Notes: generated from the sequence alone by a model not told the origin. 19,948 bases of DNA from SVTX01 sp964526505 (GCA_964526505.1 CAZGJC010000034.1:1-19948); one strand, 5' to 3'. Counted from the stretch's first letter, positions 7,970 through 14,763 are shown. A program made the numbers and translations.

Positions 7970-9706
7970 TCACTGTGTAATATCGTTGCCGAGATTTTTC
8001 GTATAATACCAAACCACAACGTCACCATCCGAAAGTTTAAATTCCGATGCACTTAAAGACGGCACCTTACCGTTTACCTTGTATATCCACCCCGATAATT
8101 CTCCGAAGTCGAATTCATATATTCCGCCGATTCCCGATACGTAAACGCCACTGCCCGTTTTTGAAGAGTCGATTTGAATTTTTTCAATCTTTGCAATTCT
8201 TGACAAAAGGGAATATACCGTGTCGTCATTGTGTATGTCGTATTCTCCCGAGGACAGTATAACTCCGTTTTGCGGTACGTAGTCAGCCTCGCCGATAACA
8301 GTGTCACATCTTATTTCAAATGTGACTTTCCCAATAACGGTCGAATCGTCGAGAGCGGTCGAGGCATCATTATAATAATCGTCGGGTGTTTTTATATCGA
8401 CAAAAATAATAATCAATACGGCAATTAACACCACGGCTAAAATTATCAGATAATCTTTCACGTTGCGTTTTTTGAAAATGAAAAGAACCGCACAAATAAT
8501 TCCGCCAAAGCCTATAACGCAGGAAATTATAATTATCTTGGTCTTGTTCTGTTTCCAAAATCCGTTGCTTGAATTTGCGGAGCCGTTCGTTTCATTCTCG
8601 TAAATCTCACCCGAATTTTCATCATTTATGTCGCTTGACTCGGATATGCCCTCATTTGTACCTTCCGTTGCCCCGTCAGAACCTCCCGTTGCCCCGTTTT
8701 GACCCTCTTGTGACCCATTTTGACCCTCTTGCGGGCCCTCAACTGCATCGGGATTAGCCCCGTCAAGTAAGTAAATTGAGCCTTTTCCCTCGGCAAATCG
8801 TAGATAAGAGACCATCGCCATAAATGCCTGAACTGTCGCCACTTCGCTCTTTTCGGAGTTGTTTTTATGCCCGAAACCGCCACTTTCGATTTCGTATTTT
8901 CCTATACCGTCAAAGGGATTTTTGCCGTTTTTTATAAACCTTGCGTCGCTTGTGCAGTCAATTCCGAGAGAGGACAGAGCGATAATAACCTGAGCGGTAC
9001 TTTCTGCGTTCGGCACCCCGTAACTTGCAAAGTCCCCATCGTCAAGTTGCATATTCGATAATGCAGAAATTCCTTTATTTATCGCCGTTTCCACATCGCA
9101 ATCCCTTTTGTAATAAGGGGAAATTGCTTGTATCGCCATCGCCGTTGCGTCTGCGTCCGCATGATTCCCGATAACGCTCCACCCACCATTTTCGCATTGT
9201 AAAGACACAATTTTATCTACTATTTCGCCCACAGTGTAACTTTCGGATTTGTATCCGTTATTTAATAAATGCAAACCGAAAATCCAACTCATAATTCCTT
9301 GCTTTCCGATTGAATTGTCAATGGTTTCGGAAATATATTTGTTTGTACTTCCTGTTGCAGAAAGGCATAAAGCGAATTTAAGTCTTGACGAAGCGGAACT
9401 TATTTTGTTGTTTTCAAGATAAAGCAATAAACTTTTTTCATATTTTGAAAAATCGAATTTCCCATATTGTGAAAGGGAAATCACGTACCATTCAGCACCT
9501 GTGGCAGGATTTTCGCAAAGATATCCGTCAATCCAAGATTGAATGTTTTTTTCATATATCCCGTTATTTGACAGTATACCGTCGAGAACGTTTTCAGCCT
9601 CGACGGTATACTCGCACGGCATTTTTGCCACACACGTTACACTCCCGAAAAGAACCGTGAAAATGAGGCAAAAAATTACCGTTGAAATTATTTTTTTATT
9701 TTTCAT
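7970..9706 (-). CDS. Intrinsic factor/transcobalamin-like membrane-anchored receptor (alpha/alpha-barrel + DUF4430)
   Basis: A 578-residue surface protein. An N-terminal signal sequence (1-27) leads to an alpha/alpha-barrel of the prenyltransferase/terpene cyclase-like superfamily (about 30-315), with recurring helix ends such as QCENGGW (170-176), QLDDGDFASYG (220-230) and SGGFGH (275-280). Then come a Gly/Gln/Asn/Glu-rich linker with EGQNG repeats (about 324-385) and two membrane helices (389-412 and 418-437) joined by a short KKRNVKD loop. A C-terminal DUF4430 (transcobalamin-like C-terminal) domain (about 458-570) follows, with SGWIYKVNGKVPS and FKLSDGDVVVWYYT. Human intrinsic factor and transcobalamin bind B12 between an alpha/alpha-barrel and this kind of beta domain. 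With the riboswitch and the ECF genes next door, a corrinoid receptor role is a strong inference. The start overlaps the preceding gene by 11 bases. Binding itself is not shown. Confidence 0.85.
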   Translation of the reverse strand: MKNKKIISTVIFCLIFTVLFGSVTCVAKMPCEYTVEAENVLDGILSNNGIYEKNIQSWIDGYLCENPATGAEWYVISLSQYGKFDFSKYEKSLLLYLENNKISSASSRLKFALCLSATGSTNKYISETIDNSIGKQGIMSWIFGLHLLNNGYKSESYTVGEIVDKIVSLQCENGGWSVIGNHADADATAMAIQAISPYYKRDCDVETAINKGISALSNMQLDDGDFASYGVPNAESTAQVIIALSSLGIDCTSDARFIKNGKNPFDGIGKYEIESGGFGHKNNSEKSEVATVQAFMAMVSYLRFAEGKGSIYLLDGANPDAVEGPQEGQNGSQEGQNGATGGSDGATEGTNEGISESSDINDENSGEIYENETNGSANSSNGFWKQNKTKIIIISCVIGFGGIICAVLFIFKKRNVKDYLIILAVVLIAVLIIIFVDIKTPDDYYNDASTALDDSTVIGKVTFEIRCDTVIGEADYVPQNGVILSSGEYDIHNDDTVYSLLSRIAKIEKIQIDSSKTGSGVYVSGIGGIYEFDFGELSGWIYKVNGKVPSLSASEFKLSDGDVVVWYYTKNLGNDITQ

Positions 9707-10655
9707 TCTTCTTTCTGTTTACAAGTGCGATGCCTGCAACACTTATTGCAGATACAAAAGCAATTCCCGTTGTTCCTATAACGCTTCCGCAACCTTTTTT
9801 GTCGGAATTGTCTTTGATGCTTTCGGTCGTGCTTTCAGTATTCGTTTCCGAATTTACAGTATCTTTTTCTGTAAGAATTTCAGTTTGAACCTCGGTCTGA
9901 ATTTCGGTTTCCGTTTCCGATGCGTCAGGCGTAGTTGTTGTTTCGTCTGTTACAACATTCGATTCGAATTTTACAATACATACGGGGGGAACAAGGTTTT
10001 GAGTTTCGCTTGTGGCACTTATAATATTTTCACCCTCGGAAACAGAGATGGTCGCTTTGCCTTCCGCATCCGTTTTTATATCAGTTGCAACGCCGTTTAC
10101 GGTAATTGTTGCACCTTGAACGGGTATTGATATAGATGCGTATGTTTCTGTATCATATCCGATTGATTTGAGTGTGAGGTGTACTACGTTCGCATCGGTT
10201 GAAATACTGTTTGAATCGAAATAGCAGTATGTGTCGGACCATGTACTTGTGTCGGTATATACGAAAGCGTATACATAATCACCGTCTTTAATTTCGTCTT
10301 TGAGGCTCATTGCGGATGCATTGTTAACGTAATATCCGTAAGAACCGCCGTTTTCAATTCCCCAAAGTTTTTTAAGAGACAATCCCCATTCGCTTTCTTC
10401 ACTTGTATATCCGGCAGTTGCACCACCCTCAAATTTTGCTTCGTGAGTACACCAAAGTACGTCATTTATGGTAAGTGAGTTGTCGCCGTCGATGTCGGTG
10501 ACAACGATTTTTGCTTGAACAAGTTCAAGACTGCCGTTTGCAATTGTTACGTAAACATTCGCCTGTAATGTTTCTTCGCCTTCTGCGAATACTCCGGTGC
10601 AAATAACGCCTGTAAGCAATACTGCACAAACTAAAAACGCAATGATTTTTTTCAT
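9696..10655 (-). CDS. Secreted membrane-anchored protein with DUF4430-like domain
   Basis: A 319-residue surface protein. A signal peptide (about 1-24, FAEGEE after the hydrophobic core) is followed by a beta-rich region (about 31-134) resembling DUF4430: VYVTIANG at the start, GYYVNNASAMSL and LKDEIKDGDYVYAFVYT near the end. Inside it is DIDGDNSLTINDVL (54-67), whose Asp spacing (54, 56, 58) resembles a calcium loop. A second Ig/CnaB-like beta domain (about 160-232) follows, then a Thr/Glu-rich wall-spanning stalk (233-287) and one hydrophobic anchor (291-312) ending in RKKNEK. There is no LPXTG motif. The ATG has AGAGGAAG about 6 bases upstream. Being encoded in the riboswitch operon just before the receptor, it may be a co-receptor or the first binder of corrinoids. 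Confidence 0.78.
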   Translation of the reverse strand: MKKIIAFLVCAVLLTGVICTGVFAEGEETLQANVYVTIANGSLELVQAKIVVTDIDGDNSLTINDVLWCTHEAKFEGGATAGYTSEESEWGLSLKKLWGIENGGSYGYYVNNASAMSLKDEIKDGDYVYAFVYTDTSTWSDTYCYFDSNSISTDANVVHLTLKSIGYDTETYASISIPVQGATITVNGVATDIKTDAEGKATISVSEGENIISATSETQNLVPPVCIVKFESNVVTDETTTTPDASETETEIQTEVQTEILTEKDTVNSETNTESTTESIKDNSDKKGCGSVIGTTGIAFVSAISVAGIALVNRKKNEK

Positions 10656-10676
10656 TTTTTCTTCCTCTTTTTGTAT

Positions 10677-10707
10677 ATAATATTCTTGCTTTTTTGATAA
10701 AAGTCAA
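10677..10707 (-). promoter_or_regulatory. Possible internal promoter before the first surface-protein gene
   Basis: On the minus strand TTGACT (10702-10707) is followed after 19 bp by TATTAT (10677-10682), just upstream of the gene starting at 10655. The long spacer makes it weak. If real, it would give some expression of the receptor genes independent of the riboswitch. Confidence 0.25.
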
Positions 10708-10749
10708 GTGAAAAACTATTGTTTTGTTGTACCTTTATGCCGTAAAATT

Positions 10750-11004
10750 TCAATTTTCGCTTTCACGTCTTCTTCGCTTTGCTCTGGCTCGCTTTTCACG
10801 ATTGAGTTCTTTTTTGTTGTCAGCACGTGGTTCTTTTATTCCGGCACACTCCAACGCACGAGGCCAAGGACCGAAATTTGCTTTTATAGCCATAACCTCA
10901 CGCTCGGAAAAATCCGAGCGTCTTGGGTATCGTCCGTACTTCTGCGTATCTTCGTATTTTTTTTGTAAAAGCAAGATGCACTCGTATTTTGAATATTCAG
11001 CCAT
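10750..11004 (-). CDS. Small basic protein with HNH-repeat-like segment
   Basis: An 84-residue protein with a good start: ATG at 11002-11004, GGAGG 5 bases upstream. Residues about 10-58 (LLQKKYEDTQKYGRYPRRSD ... NFGPWPRALECAGI) fit the pattern of the homing endonuclease associated repeat: a helix, a G-R-x-P-x-x-x-D/E-F turn, then FGSW-x-x-A-L-x-x-A-G-I. This repeat is usually a small helical DNA-binding unit. The C-terminal 25 residues are very basic (NREKRARAKRRRR). No nuclease residues (HNH) are present, so it is not a nuclease by itself. It is the first reading frame after the riboswitch and hairpin, 94 bp before the first surface-protein gene. Its role in a B12 operon is unclear; a nucleic-acid-binding regulator or a passenger gene are both possible. 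Confidence 0.7.
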   Translation of the reverse strand: MAEYSKYECILLLQKKYEDTQKYGRYPRRSDFSEREVMAIKANFGPWPRALECAGIKEPRADNKKELNREKRARAKRRRRESEN

Positions 11005-11058
11005 GTATTCCTCCGATTTTTATTATAAATAAAAAACGCCATTTTATCGTTTGACAGA

Positions 11059-11134
11059 TAAAAAAGCGTAGCAATCCCGTTGACTGCAACGTGGTATACC
11101 AAAACCCTTGCACCCAACTAAAACGGCTACGCTT
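11059..11134 (-). terminator. Long hairpin with T run downstream of the riboswitch (probable expression platform)
   Basis: On the minus strand AAGCGTAGC (11134 down to 11126) pairs perfectly with GCTACGCTT (11072 to 11064), and a run of T follows, as in an intrinsic terminator. The 53 nt inside the stem are also structured: TGCAA pairs with TTGCA, CGTT with AACG, and a palindromic GGTATACC sits near the tip. Such a large, organised apical part is unusual for a plain terminator. Confidence 0.7.
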
Positions 11135-11174
11135 CTCATATCCAAAAACGTTTGTGAAAAATCACATAAAACCT

Positions 11175-11285
11175 CACAAATTTAACGAGTATTCCGACTT
11201 ATGAAGTATAAATTCAATTACGGTAATGATTGTTGCGACGGATTTTCACCGAACTTCCCTCTGATCCTTACGGAGATAAATTGTG
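11175..11285 (-). ncRNA. Cobalamin riboswitch (compact form)
   Basis: Read on the minus strand, the leader contains the core GAGGGAAGTTCGGTGAAAATCC (+ strand about 11240-11261), then a GCAAC ... TTACCGTAA segment matching the conserved ACTGTAA region, and the B12 box AGTCGGAATACTCG (11186-11199). The peripheral stems between core and B12 box are short, so it is a compact variant. P1 can form between CACAATTTA (11277-11285) and TAAATTTGTG (11175-11184) with one bulge. It lies about 20 nt downstream of the expected transcription start and upstream of the whole ECF/receptor operon. It should lower operon expression when cobalamin is plentiful. Confidence 0.9.
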
Positions 11286-11308
11286 AATATATTCAATTTT
11301 ACGGTAGC

Positions 11309-11337
11309 ATTATATCATATTTTTTAACGTTTGTCAA
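11309..11337 (-). promoter_or_regulatory. Promoter of the B12 transport operon
   Basis: On the minus strand a perfect TTGACA (11332-11337), 17 bp, and a perfect TATAAT (11309-11314) preceded by TGA (extended -10). The transcript would start near 11302 and carry the riboswitch leader of about 300 nt before the first start codon. Confidence 0.88.
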
Positions 11338-11387
11338 CCTCGGAAGAATATGTGTGTGTTAAATTCTGAGAAATTCGGCAGGAAAAT

Positions 11388-11427
11388 AAAAATCCACCGC
11401 AGATGGTGATATGCGATGGATTTTTTA
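11388..11427 (-). terminator. Intrinsic terminator of the aspartate kinase gene
   Basis: On the minus strand AATCCATCGCA pairs with TGCGGTGGATT (one G-T pair) around a short loop, followed by a T run. It lies just past the lysC stop. The roughly 50 bp to the B12 operon promoter hold nothing else that I recognise. Confidence 0.8.
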
Positions 11428-11432
11428 TGGAA

Positions 11433-12755
11433 TTATCTTTCGAATTCGTCGTAAATGGCGTTAATTGCACGGTCAAAGTCGTGTTCGTCAATGCCGACGA
11501 TGATATTGAGTTCGCAAGAACCCTGGTCGATCATACGAATATTTACGTCTGCATTTGAAATTGCGTTGAATACACGTGCTGCGGTACCTTTTGCTTTAAC
11601 CATACCACGTCCTACGATGGCAAGCAACGCAACACCGTCTTCGACGGTTATGCTGTCGGGATTTGTGCGTCTTTGAATGGCTTGAAGCACACGTTCTCTG
11701 TTTTCATTAAGTGCCGCTGTGGGAATAACCACACTCATAGTGTCAATTCCCGAAGGCATATGTTCGAATGATATACCGAAATCTTCAAGAGATTCAAGAA
11801 CCTTTCTGCCGAATCCTATTTCCGTATTCATCATATCCTTTTCTACGGTGATTACGGAAAATCCTTTTTTGCCTGCAATTCCCGAAATGACGTGTGAGCG
11901 GTCAAATTCCACGGCGTGGGAAACTATCATAGTTCCGGCGTCTTCGGGGCGGTTTGTGTTTTTGATATTTATCGGTATGCCGGCATTTCTTGCGGGGAAG
12001 ATGGCATCTTCGTGGAGAACTGTTGCACCCATATACGCAAGTTCACGAAGTTCACGGTAGGTTATTGTATCTATAGGGCGGGGATTGTTTATGATTCTCG
12101 GGTCCGCCATCATAAATCCGGATACGTCCGTCCAGTTTTCATAAAGATCTGCGTTGCATGCACGTGCAACTATTGAACCTGTTATATCGGAACCACCACG
12201 TGAAAACGTTTTAACGGTGCCGTTGGGCATACTGCCGTAAAATCCGGGGATAACCGCATTCTGATGCTTTTTGAGTTCTTCTGAGAGAACTTCGTTGGTT
12301 TGCTCTTCGTCGAAACTTCCGTTATCACGGAAAAACACAACGTTTTCGGCATCTATGAAGTAAAAACCGAGATATTTGGCGAGAATAAGACCGTTTAAAT
12401 ATTCGCCACGGCTCGCCGCATAGTCACGACCGGAATTATGAAGCATAGAGTTTTTTACATATTCAAGTTCTCCCGAAATATCAAAATCAAGACCGAGATC
12501 CTCTATAATGCTCTTATATCTGTTGCATATCAGGCTATATTGCTCGTCTATTTTCTCCTGAGGTGCGTGTTCTTTTATGAGATTATAGCAGGTGTACAAC
12601 ATATCTGTAACCTTTGTGTCGCCCGAGTAACGTTTGCCGGGGGCAGACGGCACTACAAAACGACGTGAGGGGTCTGCTTTTATTATACTCGCCACTTGGC
12701 GGAAATGATCTGCGTCTGCGAGGGAGGAGCCTCCGAATTTTACCACTTTAATCAT
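11433..12755 (-). CDS. lysC: Aspartate kinase
   Basis: This enzyme phosphorylates aspartate, the first step toward lysine, threonine, methionine and diaminopimelate. At 440 residues it matches monofunctional aspartokinases. Visible are the N-terminal VVKFGGSSLAD (residues 4-14) kinase motif, GRDYAASRGEYLNG, TFSRGGSDITGSIVA and WTDVSGFMMADPRII for substrate and ATP binding, then two ACT domains in the last 150 residues for feedback control. The ATG at 12753-12755 is chosen because it opens directly onto the conserved strand and AAAGGG lies about 11 bases upstream; the 39-residue upstream extension runs through the promoter. It is monocistronic, divergent from greA. No lysine riboswitch is visible in the short leader. 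Confidence 0.94.
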   Translation of the reverse strand: MIKVVKFGGSSLADADHFRQVASIIKADPSRRFVVPSAPGKRYSGDTKVTDMLYTCYNLIKEHAPQEKIDEQYSLICNRYKSIIEDLGLDFDISGELEYVKNSMLHNSGRDYAASRGEYLNGLILAKYLGFYFIDAENVVFFRDNGSFDEEQTNEVLSEELKKHQNAVIPGFYGSMPNGTVKTFSRGGSDITGSIVARACNADLYENWTDVSGFMMADPRIINNPRPIDTITYRELRELAYMGATVLHEDAIFPARNAGIPINIKNTNRPEDAGTMIVSHAVEFDRSHVISGIAGKKGFSVITVEKDMMNTEIGFGRKVLESLEDFGISFEHMPSGIDTMSVVIPTAALNENRERVLQAIQRRTNPDSITVEDGVALLAIVGRGMVKAKGTAARVFNAISNADVNIRMIDQGSCELNIIVGIDEHDFDRAINAIYDEFER

Positions 12756-12806
12756 ATTTGAATTTACCCTTTCGGAATTTATAAATTTCAATTCACATAC
12801 ATTATA

Positions 12807-12835
12807 ATTATATGAAATATGGTCTGTTTTGTCAA
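12807..12835 (-). promoter_or_regulatory. lysC promoter
   Basis: On the minus strand TTGACA (12830-12835), 17 bp, TATAAT (12807-12812). A second ATTATA copy lies right next to the -10 box at 12801-12806. Confidence 0.85.
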
Positions 12836-12865
12836 TAGCACAATTTAAAAAAGCCCTGTTTTTTG

Positions 12866-12894
12866 TTGACAAAAAGGCGATTTTGATATATAAT
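12866..12894 (+). promoter_or_regulatory. greA promoter
   Basis: TTGACA (12866-12871), 17 bp, TATAAT (12889-12894), back to back with the lysC promoter and about 70 bp upstream of the greA start. Confidence 0.85.
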
Positions 12895-12963
12895 GATGAA
12901 GGTTTATTTAAAAAATGCCGTTTTGTACGAAAGTTTATCGTAGCGTTTTTTGGGAGGTATAAT

Positions 12964-13467
12964 ATGCACGACGAATTGACAAAAGTTGATATAAAGAAAA
13001 TGCAGGAAGAGATAGATTACAGGGAATCGGTTTTGCGTCCCAAATTTTTGGCGGAAGTGCAGAGAACACGTGAGTTCGGAGACCTTTCCGAAAACGCCGA
13101 ATATAAAGAGGCAAAGAGGGAAAAAAATCATAATGAGAGCAGGATAAGGTATCTGAAAAATATGATAGCAACCGCAAAGGTGATAAAGGTTGAACAGAAA
13201 GCGGATGCCGTTTGCTTGTTTGACACGATAGATATTTATATTGAAGAAGATGATGAAGTGGTTTCAAGAAAACTTGTTACGACGTTGCGTCAGGATGCAC
13301 TTCAAGGATTGTTGAGTAAAGAGTCGCCACTTGGAAAAGCATTGCTCGGACGCCACATTGGGGATAGAGTATGTGTAAAGGTAAACGATAATTACAGTTA
13401 TTACGTTGTTATAAAGAAAATAACAAAAGGCGTAGACGATGAGAGTTTGCCGATAAGTTCTTTTTGA
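12964..13467 (+). CDS. greA: Transcription elongation factor GreA family
   Basis: A 167-residue factor that enters the RNA polymerase secondary channel and stimulates cleavage of backtracked RNA. The N-terminal coiled coil (about 1-75) carries the family signature FGDLSENAEYKEAKREK (38-54) with the tip acidic residues Asp40 and Glu43. The C-terminal FKBP-like domain contains ESPLGKALLGRHIGDRVCV (120-138). The body between (80-118) is divergent, and the C-terminal tail KGVDDESLPISSF is longer than usual, so a GreA-type paralogue is possible. The ATG at 12964 has GGGAGG 6 bases upstream; the longer frame covers the promoter. Confidence 0.9.
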   Translation: MHDELTKVDIKKMQEEIDYRESVLRPKFLAEVQRTREFGDLSENAEYKEAKREKNHNESRIRYLKNMIATAKVIKVEQKADAVCLFDTIDIYIEEDDEVVSRKLVTTLRQDALQGLLSKESPLGKALLGRHIGDRVCVKVNDNYSYYVVIKKITKGVDDESLPISSF

Positions 13468-13478
13468 TATATTTCGAA

Positions 13479-13510
13479 AACCCGGTTCCTTAAAGGTTTG
13501 GAGCCGGGTT
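13479..13510 (+). terminator. Hairpin after greA, weak T run
   Basis: AACCCGGTTCC (13479-13489) can pair with GGAGCCGGGTT (13500-13510) apart from a mismatch. Only ATGTATTTG follows, so it is a weak terminator alone. The stronger hairpin at 13531-13560 lies 20 bp on. Confidence 0.45.
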
Positions 13511-13530
13511 ATGTATTTGAGAACAACGAA

Positions 13531-13560
13531 AAAAATCACTTGCCATTGCAAGTGATTTTT
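13531..13560. terminator. Bidirectional intrinsic terminator (greA and tRNA pair)
   Basis: A 13-bp perfect stem AAAAATCACTTGC / GCAAGTGATTTTT around the loop CATT. The A and T runs let it stop greA from the left and the tRNA pair from the right. Its last base touches the CCA end of tRNA-Tyr. Confidence 0.88.
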
Positions 13561-13644
13561 GGTGGGGGATGGTGGATTCGGACCACCGAAGTCAGTGACA
13601 ACAGATTTACAGTCTGCCCCCTTTGGCCGCTCGGGAAATCCCCC
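13560..13644 (-). tRNA. tRNA-Tyr (anticodon GTA)
   Basis: On the minus strand the gene starts GGGGGATTTCCCGAGCGG and ends ATCCCCCA with encoded CCA. The anticodon loop CTGTAAA gives GTA, and the long variable arm (GTCACTGACTTCGGTGG region) is typical of bacterial type II tRNA-Tyr. The acceptor stem GGGGGAT/ATCCCCC is complete. Confidence 0.95.
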
Positions 13645-13647
13645 ATA

Positions 13648-13722
13648 TGGAGCTGGTGAACGGAGTCGAACCATCAACCTGCTGATTACAAATCAGCTGC
13701 TCTGCCATTGAGCCACACCAGC
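13648..13722 (-). tRNA. tRNA-Thr (anticodon TGT)
   Basis: On the minus strand it begins GCTGGTGTGGCTCAATGG, has anticodon stem CTGAT/ATCAG with loop TTTGTAA (anticodon TGT), a GTTCGACTC T loop and acceptor GCTGGTG/CACCAGC, and it encodes CCA. It is upstream of tRNA-Tyr with only 3 bp between, so both are processed from one transcript. Confidence 0.95.
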
Positions 13723-13755
13723 ATATTAAGTTTGAGTCGCTTCCGCAACAGTGAT

Positions 13756-13784
13756 ATTATATCACAAACACAATGGTTTGTCAA
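13756..13784 (-). promoter_or_regulatory. Promoter of the tRNA-Thr/tRNA-Tyr pair
   Basis: On the minus strand TTGACA (13779-13784), 17 bp, TATAAT (13756-13761) preceded by TGA. It lies about 34 bp upstream of tRNA-Thr. Confidence 0.87.
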
Positions 13785-13820
13785 CACTTTTATTGAAAAA
13801 AATGCAAGAAAAAATTCAAT

Positions 13821-13868
13821 AAAAAAAGTGCCAAAAAATGCTGAAAATCAGTACATATTTGACACTTT
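13821..13868 (-). terminator. Intrinsic terminator of rsmI
   Basis: On the minus strand AAAGTGTCAAA pairs with TTTGGCACTTT (one G-T pair) around a 26-base loop region, followed by a T run. It starts 8 bp past the rsmI stop. Confidence 0.7.
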
Positions 13869-13875
13869 GTATACA

Positions 13876-14763
13876 TTATTTTACAGAAACAACACGGTAT
13901 ATCTCATTTTTTTGTACGCCACGGTCTTTTGCGGTCTTTTTTATAGCCTCCATTTTTGAAAATCCTTGGTCTACATACATACGGACATGTTCTTCTATCG
14001 AGAGTTCGCTATAATCGGATTTTGAAGGTGACACATCGGAGCCTCCTTCTACTACAAGCACGTATTCGCCTCGTGGATTGTTTTCCTTGTAATAGTCACA
14101 GGCGAGAGACAGTGTTGTACGCATAATTTCCTCGTTAAGTTTTGTAAGTTCACGGCAAAGAGATATGCGTCGGTCGTCTCCGAACGTGTTTTTTAAATCT
14201 TCAAGTGTTGCTATCAGTTTGTGCGGAGCTTCGTGAAATATCATAGTTCTGTCTTCGTAAGACAAGCGTTCAAGTCTTTCTCTTCGTTGGGATTTGTCAA
14301 CAGGAAGAAATCCTTCAAAACAAAATCTACCTGTCGGAAGTCCTGAGAGCGTTAGTGAGAGTATTGCGGCACACGGTCCCGGTATAGACGTTACCGGAAT
14401 ATGTCGTTGTGCACACATTGCAACGATGTCTTCTCCCGGGTCGGATATTGCAGGTGTTCCGGCATCCGTTACGACGGCACACGACTCACCTGATTGTAAT
14501 CTGTCGCAAATTATGGGACCGTGCGTTTTTTTATTGTGCTCAAAATAGGATATCATAGGCTTTTGAATACCAAGATATTGCAATAACCGCATGGTGTTAC
14601 GAGTATCTTCTGCGGCGATAAAGTCCACTTCGGAAAGTACTTTTACGGCACGCTCGGAAATATCTGCAAGGTTTCCTACGGGCGTAGCCACAAGATACAG
14701 CATACCTTTAACTATCTTATTTTTTTCTTCCGAATTTTTAGATATTGTTATTGAATCGGTCAT
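13876..14763 (-). CDS. rsmI: 16S rRNA (cytidine-1402-2'-O)-methyltransferase
   Basis: A SAM-dependent tetrapyrrole-methylase-fold enzyme that methylates the ribose of C1402 in the ribosomal P site. The signatures are all present: LYLVATPVGNLADISERA near the start, FIAAEDTRNTMRLL, VTDAGTPAISDPG, IPGPCAAILSLTLSGLP, FEGFLP and the C-terminal RGEYVLVVEG. The ATG at 14761-14763 is chosen because AAAGGA lies 8 bases upstream; a TTG 24 bp earlier would include that site, and the ATG at residue 21 has no proper spacing. The 295-residue product has an extra 20-residue N-terminus before the first conserved strand. It is divergent from the amidase gene. Confidence 0.93.
   Translation of the reverse strand: MTDSITISKNSEEKNKIVKGMLYLVATPVGNLADISERAVKVLSEVDFIAAEDTRNTMRLLQYLGIQKPMISYFEHNKKTHGPIICDRLQSGESCAVVTDAGTPAISDPGEDIVAMCAQRHIPVTSIPGPCAAILSLTLSGLPTGRFCFEGFLPVDKSQRRERLERLSYEDRTMIFHEAPHKLIATLEDLKNTFGDDRRISLCRELTKLNEEIMRTTLSLACDYYKENNPRGEYVLVVEGGSDVSPSKSDYSELSIEEHVRMYVDQGFSKMEAIKKTAKDRGVQKNEIYRVVSVK

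Noticed and set aside
9543..10130. Plus-strand frame of 195 residues
   Set aside because: It lies opposite the end of the 319-residue surface protein and the start of the receptor, has no ribosome site, and its Phe/Tyr/Arg-rich composition is that of an antisense shadow.
10233..10500. Dockerin domain in the 319-residue surface protein
   Set aside because: Only one Asp-rich loop is present and no second calcium loop or paired helix; it sits inside a DUF4430-like domain.
10884..11117. Minus-strand 77-residue frame starting inside the long hairpin
   Set aside because: It covers the hairpin and overlaps the 84-residue gene in another frame; no ribosome binding site. The hairpin explains the sequence better.
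12756..12810. Lysine riboswitch upstream of aspartate kinase
   Set aside because: The leader between promoter and start is only about 50 nt, too short for the lysine aptamer, and no matching core is seen.
12756..12872. N-terminal extension of aspartate kinase
   Set aside because: It would be encoded across the lysC -35/-10 boxes and has no ribosome binding site; the family starts at the ATG at 12755.
13264..13677. Minus-strand 137-residue frame across greA end and tRNA-Tyr
   Set aside because: It translates the tRNA-Tyr gene, the terminator and the antisense of greA; not a protein gene.
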